Shown: positions 20,228 through 30,897, numbered from the stretch's first letter. The stretch: DNA of 64,000 nucleotides from Tenebrio molitor (GCF_963966145.1 NC_091048.1:10044001-10108000), one strand, 5' to 3'. The notes: generated by a model not told the origin, from the letters alone. Made by a program: numbers and translations.

Positions 20228-20350
20228 TGTTGAGAAAGGCAATTAAAGTAGGTTTATATTGTGTTTTGTTTTAGTCTCTAAGGTTTCTATGTACAACAAA
20301 AATAACAATTAATTAAAATAAAACCTTTTCAAGAGTTCACACTCACAACA
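20228..20350 (+). repeat. 5' LTR of the copia element
   Basis: Begins TGTTGAGAAAGG and ends CTCACAACA, with the 5-base inverted termini TGTTG/CAACA. It is very short for an LTR. It includes a tgtacaac motif and aaataaaacc, a possible polyadenylation signal at about 20317. Confidence 0.95.
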
Positions 20351-20364
20351 GGTTATGGGCCCAG
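20351..20364 (+). promoter_or_regulatory. Primer-binding site, initiator-tRNA-Met half-molecule type
   Basis: Immediately after the 5' LTR the sequence is ggttatgggcccag. This is complementary to the anticodon-stem region of insect initiator tRNA-Met (…CUGGGCCCAUAACC…), the priming mode known from Drosophila copia, where a tRNA fragment rather than the 3' end primes minus-strand synthesis. Confidence 0.8.
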
Positions 20365-20448
20365 TGAGCGCAGTTCGCGACGAGTAATAAGAGTCATAAG
20401 TAAATTAACGAACTTAAAAATACGCGTAATTTGTTCTAACAACGTTCG

Positions 20449-23400
20449 ATGGCCGACGACAAGAATAAGGTCCCTCTCTTCGACGGATCGAATTTTTCGA
20501 ATTGGAAATTCCGCATGGAGACTCTGCTTGATGAACTCGACCTCCTGGACATCCTGGAAACACCGATGAATGCATCAGTGGAAGCCGTTGATGCCTCAGA
20601 TATCACGGCACAAGATAAAGTAAAAAAGAAGGAGCAACTAAAGAAAAGGGATAAGAAGTGCAAGTCCCAGATTGTCCAACGAGTGGCCGACAGTCACTTG
20701 GAATATGTAAAGGACAAGGAAACTGCATTTGAAATTTGGACGGAACTGACAAATACATTTGAACGTCAAGGTTTGGCAGGTCAGTTACTACTACGAAAAG
20801 AGCTTCTGTTGATGAAATATAGCCCCGCGAAGGAAACGTTGGAGGCTCATTTTCTCAAATTTAATCGAGTCATGCGTGATCTACGATCGACTGGTGCCAA
20901 GATGGAGGAACAAGACATCGTGTGCCATTTGCTCTTAACGATGCCTGGTGAATACGACTCCGTCGTCACGGCCCTGGAGACGCTCAGTTCAGAAAAACTC
21001 ACCATGAGCTTTGTGAGGACTCGTCTGCGCGACGAGGACAGGAAACGGGAAGGCAAGCAGCGGAAAAGCAAGAATGAAACGCAGCCACCTTTGGCTTTTG
21101 CCACACCGGAAGGAACGAAACAGAAATGGAAAAATGAACGAAGATGTCACAATTGTGGAAAATATGGTCATTATCGTTCAGAATGTAGACTAAATAAATC
21201 AAGAAGTGAACATCAACAAAAACAATTCAAAAGTAGGAATGCTAACGTAGCTACAAACAGTGCGTCAGATGAAGGCGAAAGTGAATTCTCAAATGAACAC
21301 AGTTTCTCGGCTTACCTGAGTGGAAATGTGAAAAGCACGGTTTGGTGCCTTGACTCGGGAGCGTCCGAACATCTGGTAAAAAATGGCAACCATGTCAGTA
21401 ATATACAGAAACTGGATCATCCTGTGTGCATTAAAATTGCCAAATCAGGTGTCACACTCAAAGCGGAAACATTTGGAGAATTTCGAGGCAAATCTGTTGT
21501 TGGAAATAAAGTCTACAATATTTATATTTCAAAAGTCCTTATCGTTCCAGGATTAGAAATCAATCTGTTATCAGTGCGGAAACTTGAGATGCAAGGACTT
21601 GCTGTTGTCTTTAAGCAAGGTTGCGGACGGATTCTCAAGGGAGACAAAATTATTGGTGTCGCACAATGCAAGAACAAACTGTACGAGCTCAAACTTCAGG
21701 AAAATGTTGAGGTGGCAAATCTCAGCAAGACTGACGGAAGTGGGAAACTTTGGCACCACAGGCTCGGGCATATAGGAAACAGCAAACTGCAAAAACTGTC
21801 ACAGATTGTGGACGGGGTGACGATCTCTGCGAAGAATGCTGAAACTTCACCGTGTGACGTATGTGTAGGTGGAAAGCAAACGAAACTCCCGCACAAGGAA
21901 AAACGACCACGAACAAATAGACCACTGGAACTTGTACACAGTGATCTACTTGGACCTGTCACTCCAGAATCCCACGACAAAAAGAAATACATCTTAACCT
22001 TCATTGATGACTTTACACATTTCACTGTCGCCTATCCCATAAGTTCAAAAACTGAAATCCCTCGTTTTTTTAGAAAATATGAAGCCATGGCCACAGCTCA
22101 TTTCAACCTTAAAATATCACGCTTCAGGTCTGATAATGGTCGTGAGTACATGACGAACGCACTCATGGAGCACTTCGAAAAACAGGGTATCCAGATGGAA
22201 TGCACGGTTCCTTACACACCGGAACAAAATGGGGTCGCAGAGAGGCTGAACAGGACTATAGTGGAGAAGGCGAGATGTATGCTGCTGTCCAGCAACTTGC
22301 CAAAATCGTTTTGGACGGAAGCAGTCACCACAGCGGTTTTTCTGATAAATCGCTCTCCAACTGTAGCACTCGAGAACTGCACTCCGGCGGAAAAATGGTT
22401 TGGCTTTAAACCTAACCTTAAAAAGGTACGAATTTTCGGCTGCTTGGTATACCAACATATTCCAAAACAGTTAAACCCGAGGAAATTTGACACTCGAACA
22501 CGGAAATGCATTCTCCTAGGCTACGCACCAAACGGCTACAGGCTCTGGCTGTTGGAAGAACGAAAAGTCGTAGTCGGGCATGACGTCATCTTCGATGAGG
22601 CTACGTTTCCATCACCCTATGGTAACGCTAATACGGCGGATCGGGAGGAGGATACGGAAGAAGAAGATGCGGAAGAAGAGGACACCGAAGAAAAGAAACT
22701 CGAAAATGAAGAACCCGATGAAGATGAAGAGGAAAATTGGAATGATGCGACGGAGACTCCGGGAGCGAAGACTCAAAAATTCACACCGACGCAGACAAGC
22801 TTACCAAGACGCTCTAGTCGAACTAAAAGGAAGCCCGAGTACTTCGACGAGTACACTGTCATAGCCTTGAACGCCGAGGCCTATGTGGACGAGGCACCCC
22901 TGGACTATGAGGATATCAAGAACCTAGAAGACAGAAAAAAATGGTACCAAGCTGTGTTGGAGGAATTGCGCGCATTGGATATTAACGAAACGTGGACTTA
23001 CACGAAATTGCCACCTGGAAAAACGGCTATCAACAACAAGTGGGTGTTTCGACTGAAAAAGGACGCCAACGGAGAACCACAACGGTACAAGGCGAGGTTG
23101 GTGATAAAAGGTTGTTCACAAAAAAGGGGGATAGACTACGACGAAGTATACGCTCCTGTGGCAAGGTTGACAACCATAAGAACACTTCTCTCAGTAATCC
23201 ACGAAAACAACCTACATGCGATGCAAATGGACGTGAAGAACGCCTTTCTTCACGGAAAACTGAAAGAAACAATCTACATGAAAGTTCCTGATGGAATCAA
23301 CGGAAAAGACGGACTCGTGTGCAAGTTAAATCGCTCACTATATGGTCTTAAACAAGCACCTCGTGTTTGGAATGAACGGTTTGATACATTTATTAAAGGG

Positions 23401-24375
23401 ATTCACTTCAAACAATCCCCACATGACCGTTGCCTGTATATAAAGATACAAAACGGCACAAAAATCTACCTCCTGCTGTATGTAGATGACATAATTTTGG
23501 CTGGAGACGACAAAACGACGCTAGACCAGGTTACAGCCGCTCTCAAAAGAGAATTCTCCATGTCCGACCTCGGAGAATTGCGGAACTTTCTTGGAATAAG
23601 TATCACCCGGAACGACAACGAGATGGGACTCTCTCAATTCGGATATATTAAGAAATTGCTGACTCGATTTGGCATGCAAGATTGCAAGGGTGCAAAAACT
23701 CCGATGGATGCAAAAATTCAACCCGAGCAAGTTGAACCTGCAGATTGCATCGTTGATACAAAACCATATCGCGAATTAATAGGGTGTCTGATTCGCTTTC
23801 AAGCAAACGCAACCGACAAGCAGTGGGTTGAGGCGAAGCGTATGCTCCGATACCTGAAGGATACTCAACATTTTGGGCTGATTTACCGCAGGCAGACAGC
23901 TCCAGTCCTCGCAGCTTACGCAGACTCAGACTGGGCAGGATCCTTAGACAGAAAATTCACTACGGGATTTTTACTGCAAGTCCATGGAAACGTCGTCTGC
24001 TGGTCGACGAAGAAACAGAACACGGTGGCTCTCTCATCCACGGAAGCGGAGTATGTCACCTTGGCATGCGCTGCTGCTGAGCTTGTATGGCTTAGAAATC
24101 TCCTCCGGGACATGCACGTCACCTACGAGGATTCCACCATCATGTTCGAAGACAACCAATCCTACATACACTTGCTGAGCAAGTACGAGCACCGAAGGAT
24201 GAAACACCTAGACGTCAAGTACCACTTTGTCCGGGATTTGGCAATGAGCAAAATCATCGATGTCAAGTATATACCATCGAATGAGCAGAGGGCGGATATC
24301 TTGACAAAAGGATTACCACGAACTTCTTTCGAAAAATTAAGATTGCTTATTGGAGTAAAAGAAACTCAAACTTAG
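20449..24375 (+). CDS. Copia gag-pol polyprotein, single open frame of 1308 residues
   Basis: The start Met lies 98 bases after the LTR. Order of parts: gag (KVPLFDGSNFSNWKFRMETL near residue 8; gag core), CCHC knuckle CHNCGKYGHYRSEC (about 234-247), protease WCLDSGASEHLV (about 300), integrase zinc region WHHRLGHIGNSKL, integrase Asp blocks HSDLLGP and FRSDNGREYM and the Glu block NGVAERLNRTIVEKAR, an acidic linker rich in EEDTEEED, reverse transcriptase with MDVKNAFLHGKL and YVDDIILAGDD (about 1010), and RNase H with AYADSDWAG and STEAEYVTLA. At YRELIGCLIRFQANATDK about 20-25 residues that other copia proteins have here (the MYLxxxTRPD segment) are absent without loss of frame. Whether the enzyme works without them is unknown. 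Confidence 0.95.
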   Translation: MADDKNKVPLFDGSNFSNWKFRMETLLDELDLLDILETPMNASVEAVDASDITAQDKVKKKEQLKKRDKKCKSQIVQRVADSHLEYVKDKETAFEIWTELTNTFERQGLAGQLLLRKELLLMKYSPAKETLEAHFLKFNRVMRDLRSTGAKMEEQDIVCHLLLTMPGEYDSVVTALETLSSEKLTMSFVRTRLRDEDRKREGKQRKSKNETQPPLAFATPEGTKQKWKNERRCHNCGKYGHYRSECRLNKSRSEHQQKQFKSRNANVATNSASDEGESEFSNEHSFSAYLSGNVKSTVWCLDSGASEHLVKNGNHVSNIQKLDHPVCIKIAKSGVTLKAETFGEFRGKSVVGNKVYNIYISKVLIVPGLEINLLSVRKLEMQGLAVVFKQGCGRILKGDKIIGVAQCKNKLYELKLQENVEVANLSKTDGSGKLWHHRLGHIGNSKLQKLSQIVDGVTISAKNAETSPCDVCVGGKQTKLPHKEKRPRTNRPLELVHSDLLGPVTPESHDKKKYILTFIDDFTHFTVAYPISSKTEIPRFFRKYEAMATAHFNLKISRFRSDNGREYMTNALMEHFEKQGIQMECTVPYTPEQNGVAERLNRTIVEKARCMLLSSNLPKSFWTEAVTTAVFLINRSPTVALENCTPAEKWFGFKPNLKKVRIFGCLVYQHIPKQLNPRKFDTRTRKCILLGYAPNGYRLWLLEERKVVVGHDVIFDEATFPSPYGNANTADREEDTEEEDAEEEDTEEKKLENEEPDEDEEENWNDATETPGAKTQKFTPTQTSLPRRSSRTKRKPEYFDEYTVIALNAEAYVDEAPLDYEDIKNLEDRKKWYQAVLEELRALDINETWTYTKLPPGKTAINNKWVFRLKKDANGEPQRYKARLVIKGCSQKRGIDYDEVYAPVARLTTIRTLLSVIHENNLHAMQMDVKNAFLHGKLKETIYMKVPDGINGKDGLVCKLNRSLYGLKQAPRVWNERFDTFIKGIHFKQSPHDRCLYIKIQNGTKIYLLLYVDDIILAGDDKTTLDQVTAALKREFSMSDLGELRNFLGISITRNDNEMGLSQFGYIKKLLTRFGMQDCKGAKTPMDAKIQPEQVEPADCIVDTKPYRELIGCLIRFQANATDKQWVEAKRMLRYLKDTQHFGLIYRRQTAPVLAAYADSDWAGSLDRKFTTGFLLQVHGNVVCWSTKKQNTVALSSTEAEYVTLACAAAELVWLRNLLRDMHVTYEDSTIMFEDNQSYIHLLSKYEHRRMKHLDVKYHFVRDLAMSKIIDVKYIPSNEQRADILTKGLPRTSFEKLRLLIGVKETQT

Positions 24376-24521
24376 ATACATCCATAAGTTTCTTTTTTAA
24401 GGGTAAAATTTACTTTTGTTTTCGCCACTCAACATTTTTTGTTGCTATTGTCGAAATGACCCATTGTAGGTAATTGTTGTAATATTAACGTAGAGATTAT
24501 TTGCATTATATAGAGCTTTAA

Positions 24522-24532
24522 TTGTGGGGGAG
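24522..24532 (+). promoter_or_regulatory. Polypurine tract of the copia element
   Basis: The purine run gtgggggag directly precedes the 3' LTR (24533). It is the expected plus-strand primer site for reverse transcription. Confidence 0.8.
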
Positions 24533-24655
24533 TGTTGAGAAAGGCAATTAAAGTAGGTTTATATTGTGTTTTGTTTTAGTCTCTAAGGTTTCTATGTACA
24601 ACAAAAATAACAATTAATTAAAATAAAACCTTTTCAAGAGTTCACACTCACAACA
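24533..24655 (+). repeat. 3' LTR of the copia element
   Basis: Same sequence as 20228-20350 without a visible difference over 123 bases; followed by the target duplication taaat. Confidence 0.95.
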
Positions 24656-24660
24656 TAAAT

Positions 24661-25989
24661 GAACCAAAATACTGGCGATTAAGTCAAAAGCGAATACGCA
24701 AACAGAGTCATATGATAGAATAAGTACTGAATCAAAATTTCCGACTGAAGAAAAAAATTCATACAATGAATGACATGATTCTACATCTGAAGAGTTCTAA
24801 TAGAATATCTCGGTTTTGCAGGTTTTTATTTCTTCTATATTTCTTCAATGTTTGATGCATGGCAGCGCAGCGTGCTTCACGTGAATGTTTTTTTTTTTTG
24901 TAGTTTTTTTTTTAGTGCGCTAGCCAAGATGAATACAAGTAGATGCGAGTACATATAGCTATTTTCTTTTAGTTTGTGCTTTTAGCTTTTTGCTAGGTAA
25001 CGCAAAAATTAGTACATTTTTTAAGAGAAGAAATATTATTTTCAGATTCAAGGGGATATTTGGTTATTTCTTTGTATAAATTTTTCACTAAATTGTGTTT
25101 CACGATTCTTTACCTGCAAGCCAACATCAAATGCTCTTGAAACAATTGAAACTATCTTCTGGTAGAAGATTTCCAGAATAAGTACGTATTTTTGCCTTGA
25201 CTTTGAATTTTTATTCGAGTGTTGCCTACAATTATGTAAGAAGAATTTTCGCTAAGTCTTTGCCACATCCAAAGACTTTACAAAAATGTTATCGCGCTGT
25301 AGACGGTTCACCGGGGTATACACAAAAATCGTTACGTGCTATACAACTCAAGGTAGACGAAATGGCAAAAGAAAACAAAAAACTTTTGGTTGGCCTTATT
25401 ATGGATGAAATGGCTATTAAAAACATGTTCAGTGGAATGGTCAACGTCAAATAGGCTACGTGGATTTTGGAATTCAATCAACCAATACTGAATCATTACC
25501 TGAAGCAAAAGATGCTTTGGTATTTTTATTGGTGGCTATTAATAGCCGATGGAAAGTACCGGTGGCCTATTTCTTGATCAATGGCCTGACGGGAAAAGAA
25601 AAATCTAATATGGTCAATAAATGTGTAACACACCACTGGAGCAGTTGTTGTTTGACTTTACATTTGATGGTGCTGCTGCCAATGTAAGCATCGTAAAAGA
25701 GTTAGGAGCTGATCTTTCTCCATTCAACTTGAAGTCCACTTTCTTAAATCCAATAACAAATGAACCTATATTTATTTTTATTGATATGTGCCATGTCATA
25801 AAGCTACTCAGAAATGCACTTGGTGATTGGGGTTATTTTTTAGATGGCCATAACAATTATATAAAATGGATATTTTTCAAAGATTTAGTACAGCTCCAAG
25901 AAAAATCTGGACTGCATGCTGCTACAAAATTAAGACAAGAACATATAAATTATTCTAAAAACATACTCGTAATGAAAGTTAAGCAGGAT
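24661..25989 (+). pseudogene. P2 transposase, segment 2 of 5 (linker and catalytic domain)
   Basis: Right after the copia element the reading resumes EPKYWRLSQKRIRKQSHM. A non-coding or decayed stretch follows to about 25100, with long T runs. From about 25104 the transposase continues: HDSLPASQHQMLLKQLKLSS, then after one stop at about 25181 LTLNFYSSVAYNYVRRIFAK, SLPHPKTLQKCYRAVDG, LLVGLIMDEMAIKN (first catalytic Asp region), a shift at about 25440 to YVDFGIQSTNTESLPEAKDA and RWKVPVAYFLINGL, a shift at about 25620 to LLFDFTFDGAAANVSIVKEL, and FIFIDMCHVIKLLRNALG. Motif order is that of THAP9/P-element transposases. It is cut at about 25990 by a Harbinger element. Confidence 0.75.
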
Positions 25990-26112
25990 TTATAGTTCCG
26001 TATACGGATAGCATAACATAGTCATATACATTATCATATCATAAAATTAACGTATTCAATTTATAGTTGACGGTAGGTATAAACGTTAAGTTATCGTTGA
26101 CTTTGAAATAAA

Positions 26113-27208
26113 ATGTCAAAAATGTTTTGTGAAGAAGAAACTTTGGAAATTGCTGCTTATGGTGTAGTCTTGCATTACTTAAATAATAACAAGAAGAAAA
26201 TACGAAAAAAACGTCTTACAAAAACCAGATTAATAAACCAGTTAAGGATAGATAAAGGTTTCTATACATCGACTTTATTGTCGATGAAGGAATACGATGC
26301 GCAACAATTTTTTAAATATACCCGTATGTCGATACCACTCTTTAATAAATTTGTAGATCTTTTAAAACCCCATATCATGGTTCATAAAAGACATCTTCCG
26401 GATAGTATATATATTGAAGAACGCATAGCAATTACTTTGCAGTAATATTGGAACAAATTAACTTTACAATTTACTCTAAAGTATGTATTTTCAATTTTAG
26501 CTTTTTATCTCAAGGTTCGTCTATGCAAACAACGGCTTGGAAGTACCAAGTTGGATTAACAACAGTTCATTTTATAATAAAAGAAGTATGTGAAGCAATT
26601 TGGAAAGCGTTATCTCCATTGTACTTAAAACCTCCGAATAGCGAAGAAGAATGGTATCATATTGCACAAGAATTTAATGAAAAATTGAATTTTCCAAATT
26701 GTTTAGGTAGCTTGGATGGAAAACACATTAACATACAGGCTCCCGCAAATTCAGGATTTATGTTCTACAATTACAAAAAAACTTTTAGCATCATTCTCTT
26801 AGCGGCCTGTGATGCTAATTACAATTTTAGATTGGTTGATATCGGGGCGTACGGATCACAAAGTGATGTTGGTGTTTTCAGGGAATCAATTTTTGGAAAA
26901 GCATTGGATGAGAATGAGTTGAATGTTCCTGGGGATATGTGCCTTCCAAATTGTAACTTAAAATTTCCGCATTGCTTTGTTATAATTAAATTATTATAAT
27001 CCTCCTGGCTTTACAGACCAGGATGATTGCGATAATGGAGACTGGAGACGAGAAATCGAAATGTTAAAGTCAGTGGGGCGATCATCTTCAAACTATTCCA
27101 CCATGAGGTCGGTCCAGGTACGGGAAAGCTTAGCAAATTATTTTTGTTCGCCATACGGTGGAGTACCATGGCAAAATGCATTGAATTCTTCATTTCTTGA
27201 ATATTGAA
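26113..27208 (+). pseudogene. HARBI1-like nuclease of Harbinger 1, with an intron and a catalytic deletion
   Basis: The N-terminal exon starts at 26113 (SKMFCEEETLEIAAYGVVLH) and ends TALEERIAITL-type at about 26442. A short AT-rich intron follows (gtaatattgg to caattttag, about 26443-26500); joining across it restores the family segment ITLxFLSQGSSMQTTAWKYQ. Further on come FPNCLGSLDGKHINI (first Asp) and FRLVDIGAYGSQSDVGVF. At about 26980, where the GDEAFPL block (second Asp) should be, the reading goes to FPHCFVIIKLL and a stop. Downstream PPGFTDQDDCDNGDWRRE and SVQVRESLANYFCSPYGG are the normal C terminus to 27208. The second Asp and the Glu are therefore deleted. Confidence 0.7.
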
Positions 27209-27751
27209 AAGAAGTGTCAATGGTGTTGTTAATTTCAGTAGCAATCGCCAACTGAGAATTTGCAGTGATCTCTCCAGCAATACTTTCCTCGGATTCTTCA
27301 ATATCTCCTGTGTTGCTGATGTCGTTCCTCATTGAATTTTCAACGGATTTTTTTTTAAGATTAGAAAAAGTTCTGCAAAATACTTGTATTCACTTAGAAG
27401 GTTCTAAACAATGTACCTATTGTTAATATTTTTACTTTCTTGTTTTTACGTAAGGCTCCAAAAATGCCAGGTGTTTAAACAAATACCAATGTACTTCTCT
27501 AGGTGAGGAACCGCTTGGGGTATTTCGGAGATTCCTCAATTCTCTGGTATATCGTTCCCTTAAATTTTTCCAAACGCGCATGCAATCCTCAACTGCATGA
27601 TGCAAAAGATAAATTATATTATTTACCACTTATTTTTACTTTGTCTGCGATTTGTCTCCAAATCATTTCCTTCTTGACACCGTCCTTAAAGTCTTTGGAA
27701 GACTTATCGTACCTACAGTGCCTTGAACCTTTCAACATAATGTACGATTAG
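27138..27751 (-). pseudogene. MADF/Myb-like DNA-binding partner of Harbinger 1
   Basis: Read on the minus strand, YDKSSKDFKDGVKKEMIWRQ then IADKV (about 27715-27640) and CMRVWKNLRERYTRELRNLR then HWYLFKHLAFLEPYV (27587-27440) make up a MADF domain, the DNA-binding domain of many Harbinger partner proteins. A further frame (27332-27138) is acidic and ends near the nuclease stop. Frames change between the blocks, so introns or frameshifts are present. It faces the nuclease gene tail to tail with overlap of the annotated ends. Confidence 0.55.
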
Positions 27752-27999
27752 AATTTCCTTCATATTTGCCACTTTTTAAATAATGTTTTTATTGACAGAA
27801 TTCCTACACGTAACCGTTTCTATAGAAAAATATTAAAATTCCGTAACTTTCGTGCTACATAACATAATAATTAAAATTGGCCAATGCATATGTAAACGGA
27901 TACGGACTTATGTTATGTTAACGGATCTATAAATGAACACATTTGATTCAATAGGATTCAATTTTGATACGTTATGCCATACGTATATGTTACGGAACT

Positions 28000-28423
28000 A
28001 TAAATCGGCTTTTAGACTAGCCATTCAAACGTTTAGCAATAGCATGGCAGGTGCTAATGACTATTGTCCGAATATATTGAAGCTTCCTCAGTTTCGCGAA
28101 TGTCAGTATACTTCCAAATTTTGCCGCATCATTAACGATGTATTTGATGTACTGAATGTTAGGAATGCATTGAGTAAACAAGCTTGTAAGAAACCCCTTT
28201 CATTGACCAATCAACAATTTGTGTCTAACATTTTTAACAAGGCAAGACAACTGATTTTTGACTTGAAAGCTCCTAGCGGTTGCCTGATGTTGGAAAGTCG
28301 ACGGAAAACGGGATTCATCGGGTTGTTAGTCAACATGGCCAGCACTGAAGGAATAATTAATTATCACATAAGAGACAAGAAACAGTTAAAATATTTCTTG
28401 AGCTATAAAGTAAGTCAAGCCCA
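28000..28423 (+). pseudogene. P2 transposase, segment 3 of 5
   Basis: Resumes just after Harbinger 1 with FRLAIQTFSNSMAGANDYCP, then FCRIINDVFDVLNVRNALSK, LMLESRRKTGFIGLLVNMAS and LKYFLSYKVSQAH. These are the conserved P-element blocks that follow the catalytic centre (the LESRRKTGF segment is diagnostic of the THAP9 group). The frame is open throughout. It is cut right after SQAH by Harbinger 2; the next residues LExFFS are found on the other side at 31194. Confidence 0.8.
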
Positions 28424-28613
28424 TTAATGCCCGTTTGCACCAGTCATAGTTAAGGGTTTAGATTAAGTTAAGCAAAGGTTAAATTTCAAAATACCTTGCA
28501 CCGACATGTAAGTGACAGTGACATTTCAACTATTTGTCAGTTATTTTAATCCCAGGAATTCGCACGGATTATCATTCCCACTAATACCTTTAAATATTTT
28601 TTTTTTTAATAAA

Positions 28614-29886
28614 ATGGAGGTCCTAAATATCATGGAAGATTTAGATGATCATAACAATGACGATATTGAAGTTTTTGATGTAATTAATGGCTTGCCGCGA
28701 CAAGTGTACGTGCGAAATAATTATTTCGATAGTTATGATAATGTAAATTTCCGAAGAAGATTTCGGATTTCAAAGCAGTGTTGTTTAAACTTGTTAGTGA
28801 TAATTGAAGAAAGATTGGAGTATCCTTCTGATATGTAAGGTACTTACTTAAGTGACATTTTTCATTACTTATATTTTTTCAGTAATAATTCTGTTTCTCC
28901 CATGAATCAATTACTAACTACTCTTCGTTTTTACTCAACTGGCGGTCGTCTCCAATCTATTGCCGATTATTGCGGCATGCATGTATCCACTGTATCCAGA
29001 ATAATTGTTCGGGTATCACGCACAATTGCTGATTTATATAACATGTACATAAGTTTTCCTACAACGAATGAAGAGATAGTTCAGGAACAAATCAAATTTT
29101 TTGAAGTGGCAGCATTTCCGCGTGTTGTAGGTGCAATCGATTATACACACGTAAAAATTCAATCCCCAGGTAAGGTACCACATTTTTGAATAATGGAAAA
29201 TGAAATCAAAAATATGTTATAACTAGGAGGTAATGATGCAGAAATATATAGGAACCGAAAATCTTACTTTTCGGTAAATTCTCAAATGATATGTACTGCA
29301 GCTTTAAGGATTACCAATGTTGTTTCACGATGGCCCGGTTCTGTACATGACGCCACAATTTTTAATAAAAGCAGAATACTGGCCAATTTTGAAACACACG
29401 CTTTTAGGAACTGTTTACTTTTAGGTGAAACAAACAACAAATAAATATTGAAAAATAAAACGTGTCAAAATATTGTTTTAGGAGATGGTGGATATCCTAA
29501 TAAATCTTATTTATTTACTCCTCTTTTAAATCCAGTCACTCCACCCGAACAACATTACAATGAATCTCATATAAGAACTAGGAATTGTATTGAAAGATGT
29601 TTCGGTGTATTAAAAACGAAGGTTCCCAGTCTTAGCATAAGGATGTCGGTTAAAAATTGAGACCACGATGACCATAATTGTTGCAACAGCAGTACTTCAT
29701 AATTTGGCTCTATCTATGGACGATGTTGACCCACCACCAATACCTGAAGAACTGAATGAACATGAATTAAACCGGCTCATCGAAGATGGTCAAATCCCTG
29801 ACGTTCATTATGTTGCAAATGAACCTGTAGGTGCAGGAGCTCAATTAAGAAGAGAATTTATCAACAATTATTTTGCAAACATATAA
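28614..29886 (+). pseudogene. HARBI1-like nuclease of Harbinger 2, four exons, one late frameshift
   Basis: Start at 28614 (MEVLNIMEDLDDHNNDD). Three short introns with GT...AG ends are inferred: 28835-28882, 29170-29226 and 29425-29481; each restores a family motif when removed (YPSD-INNSVSP, QSPG-GNDAEIYRNRK, LLLG-DGGYPNKSYL). The catalytic residues are present: GAIDYTHVKI (Asp), GDGGYPNKSYLFTP (Asp) and RNCIERCFGVLKTK (Glu). At about 29645 the frame shifts by one base (SIRMSVKN stop versus KIETTMTIIVATAVLHN), and the C terminus to 29886 is in the shifted frame. Except for this late break it would be a full nuclease. Confidence 0.75.
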
Positions 29887-29905
29887 CTTTATTTTTTTTA
29901 ACAAT

Positions 29906-30897
29906 TTATAATAAATTCAAAGCATTTAACTGTGCCTGTTTCAATTTTATATCTAATTCTAACGATTGTTTTTTAAGTTCAAACAATTCCAAATCACAAA
30001 GTCTTTTTCTTTCAAATTCTTCCTCTTCTCTTTTATTCTTTCGATCCATTGTTTCAATTTCCATGTCATTTTTTTGTTGTTGCTGTTGACAACTCTTTTG
30101 TAACAACTCCAACTGTAATTGACAAACATGAACTTTTATTTCTGCCAAATCTTCATATTTCTTTGCCACATTTCCAGTTGGACATAAAGATGGACGTCTC
30201 CTGCTTGACCATTTTGAGTCATTTTTTTTCTTTCTTGATAAAGTTTCGTTAATGGGTTTTGATAAATTTGCCGGTGTATAACATTCCCATGTATTGCTAG
30301 TGGTCGGTTCATCAATTTGGTCAGTATTTATGTTAATTACTTCATCAGCTGGTTCTGGATCCTCAATATTTTCTCCCTGTGTATTAAAAAATAATTAATT
30401 TTTTAAGTTTATAACTATGCATACTTAGGTACAATTGGCTTTGTGTCATTTAACATCGAAGTTCCTACGATTTCCAGTTTATCTCCATTAGGAATTATTT
30501 CAACGCCAAAAACTGTTTTTTTATTTAAAATAGCCATTGTGAGATCAAAAGTAGCATCTTTAATTACAGGAGTTGCTGTCCCACTACCGGTTTTGGTAAT
30601 TTCCCGTCTTTCTGTGGCGGCCTTTTTCCTTGTTTCTTTCTTTTTATTTTCGAAAAATCTTTTTAATGTTTCTTTGCTTCGGAACGTTGAATTTTGTGCA
30701 TTGAATTCCGTAGCAATTTTTGTCCATGTTGCCTCCTTATTTCGCCATGAAAGCGCATCGGTTTTTTTGCTCTCTATAATGTGCGAATATCGTCGCACTA
30801 AATTCAATATTAAAATTTTTTCGTCGGGGGAAAAATTTGTAGAACGCGCACGTTTTACTTGTCCGTCCTGTGAGACCACATTTAAAACAAATTTCAC
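29906..30897 (-). CDS. Myb/SANT-like partner protein of Harbinger 2, probably two exons
   Basis: The first exon (from 30897) has a Myb/SANT-like domain: RARSTNFSPDEKILILNLVR, YSHIIESKKTDALSWRN and ATWTKIATEFNAQNSTFRSK. It runs to about 30431; a likely intron (GTACCT... to ...ACACAG, about 30430-30378) joins in phase to GENIEDPEPADEV. The second exon ends in a long charged coiled coil (QLQLELLQKSCQQQQQKNDM and EEEEFERKRLCDLELFELKK) to the stop at 29906. This layout, DNA-binding head and coiled-coil tail, is common for Harbinger accessory proteins. The exon limits are my inference; no stop is seen inside the joined reading. Confidence 0.6.

Larger units (their letters stand above)
20228..24655 (+). 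mobile_element. Complete Ty1/copia retrotransposon with identical LTRs
   Basis: The unit has two 123-base LTRs (20228-20350 and 24533-24655, identical by eye), a 5-base target duplication taaat (20223-20227 and 24656-24660), a primer-binding site, one long open frame (20449-24375) and a polypurine tract. Identical LTRs mean a very recent insertion, since both are copied from one template at integration. It is inserted in the THAP-domain region of P2. Total length 4428 bases, which is compact for a copia element. Confidence 0.95.
25990..27999. mobile_element. Harbinger element 1, inserted in P2
   Basis: The ends are atttatagttccgtatacgg then atagcataac on the left and the complement gttatgccatacgtatatgt then tacggaactataaat on the right. 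A related inner copy (cggacttatgttatgttaac) lies at about 27903-27924. It encodes a HARBI1-like nuclease on + and a MADF-type protein on -, the usual convergent pair. The nuclease lacks its central catalytic part, so the element is not autonomous. I could not fix the 3-base target duplication. Confidence 0.7.

Noticed and set aside
22580..22864. Basic 94-codon frame inside the copia gene
   Set aside because: It is the +1 shadow of the acidic linker of the copia polyprotein.
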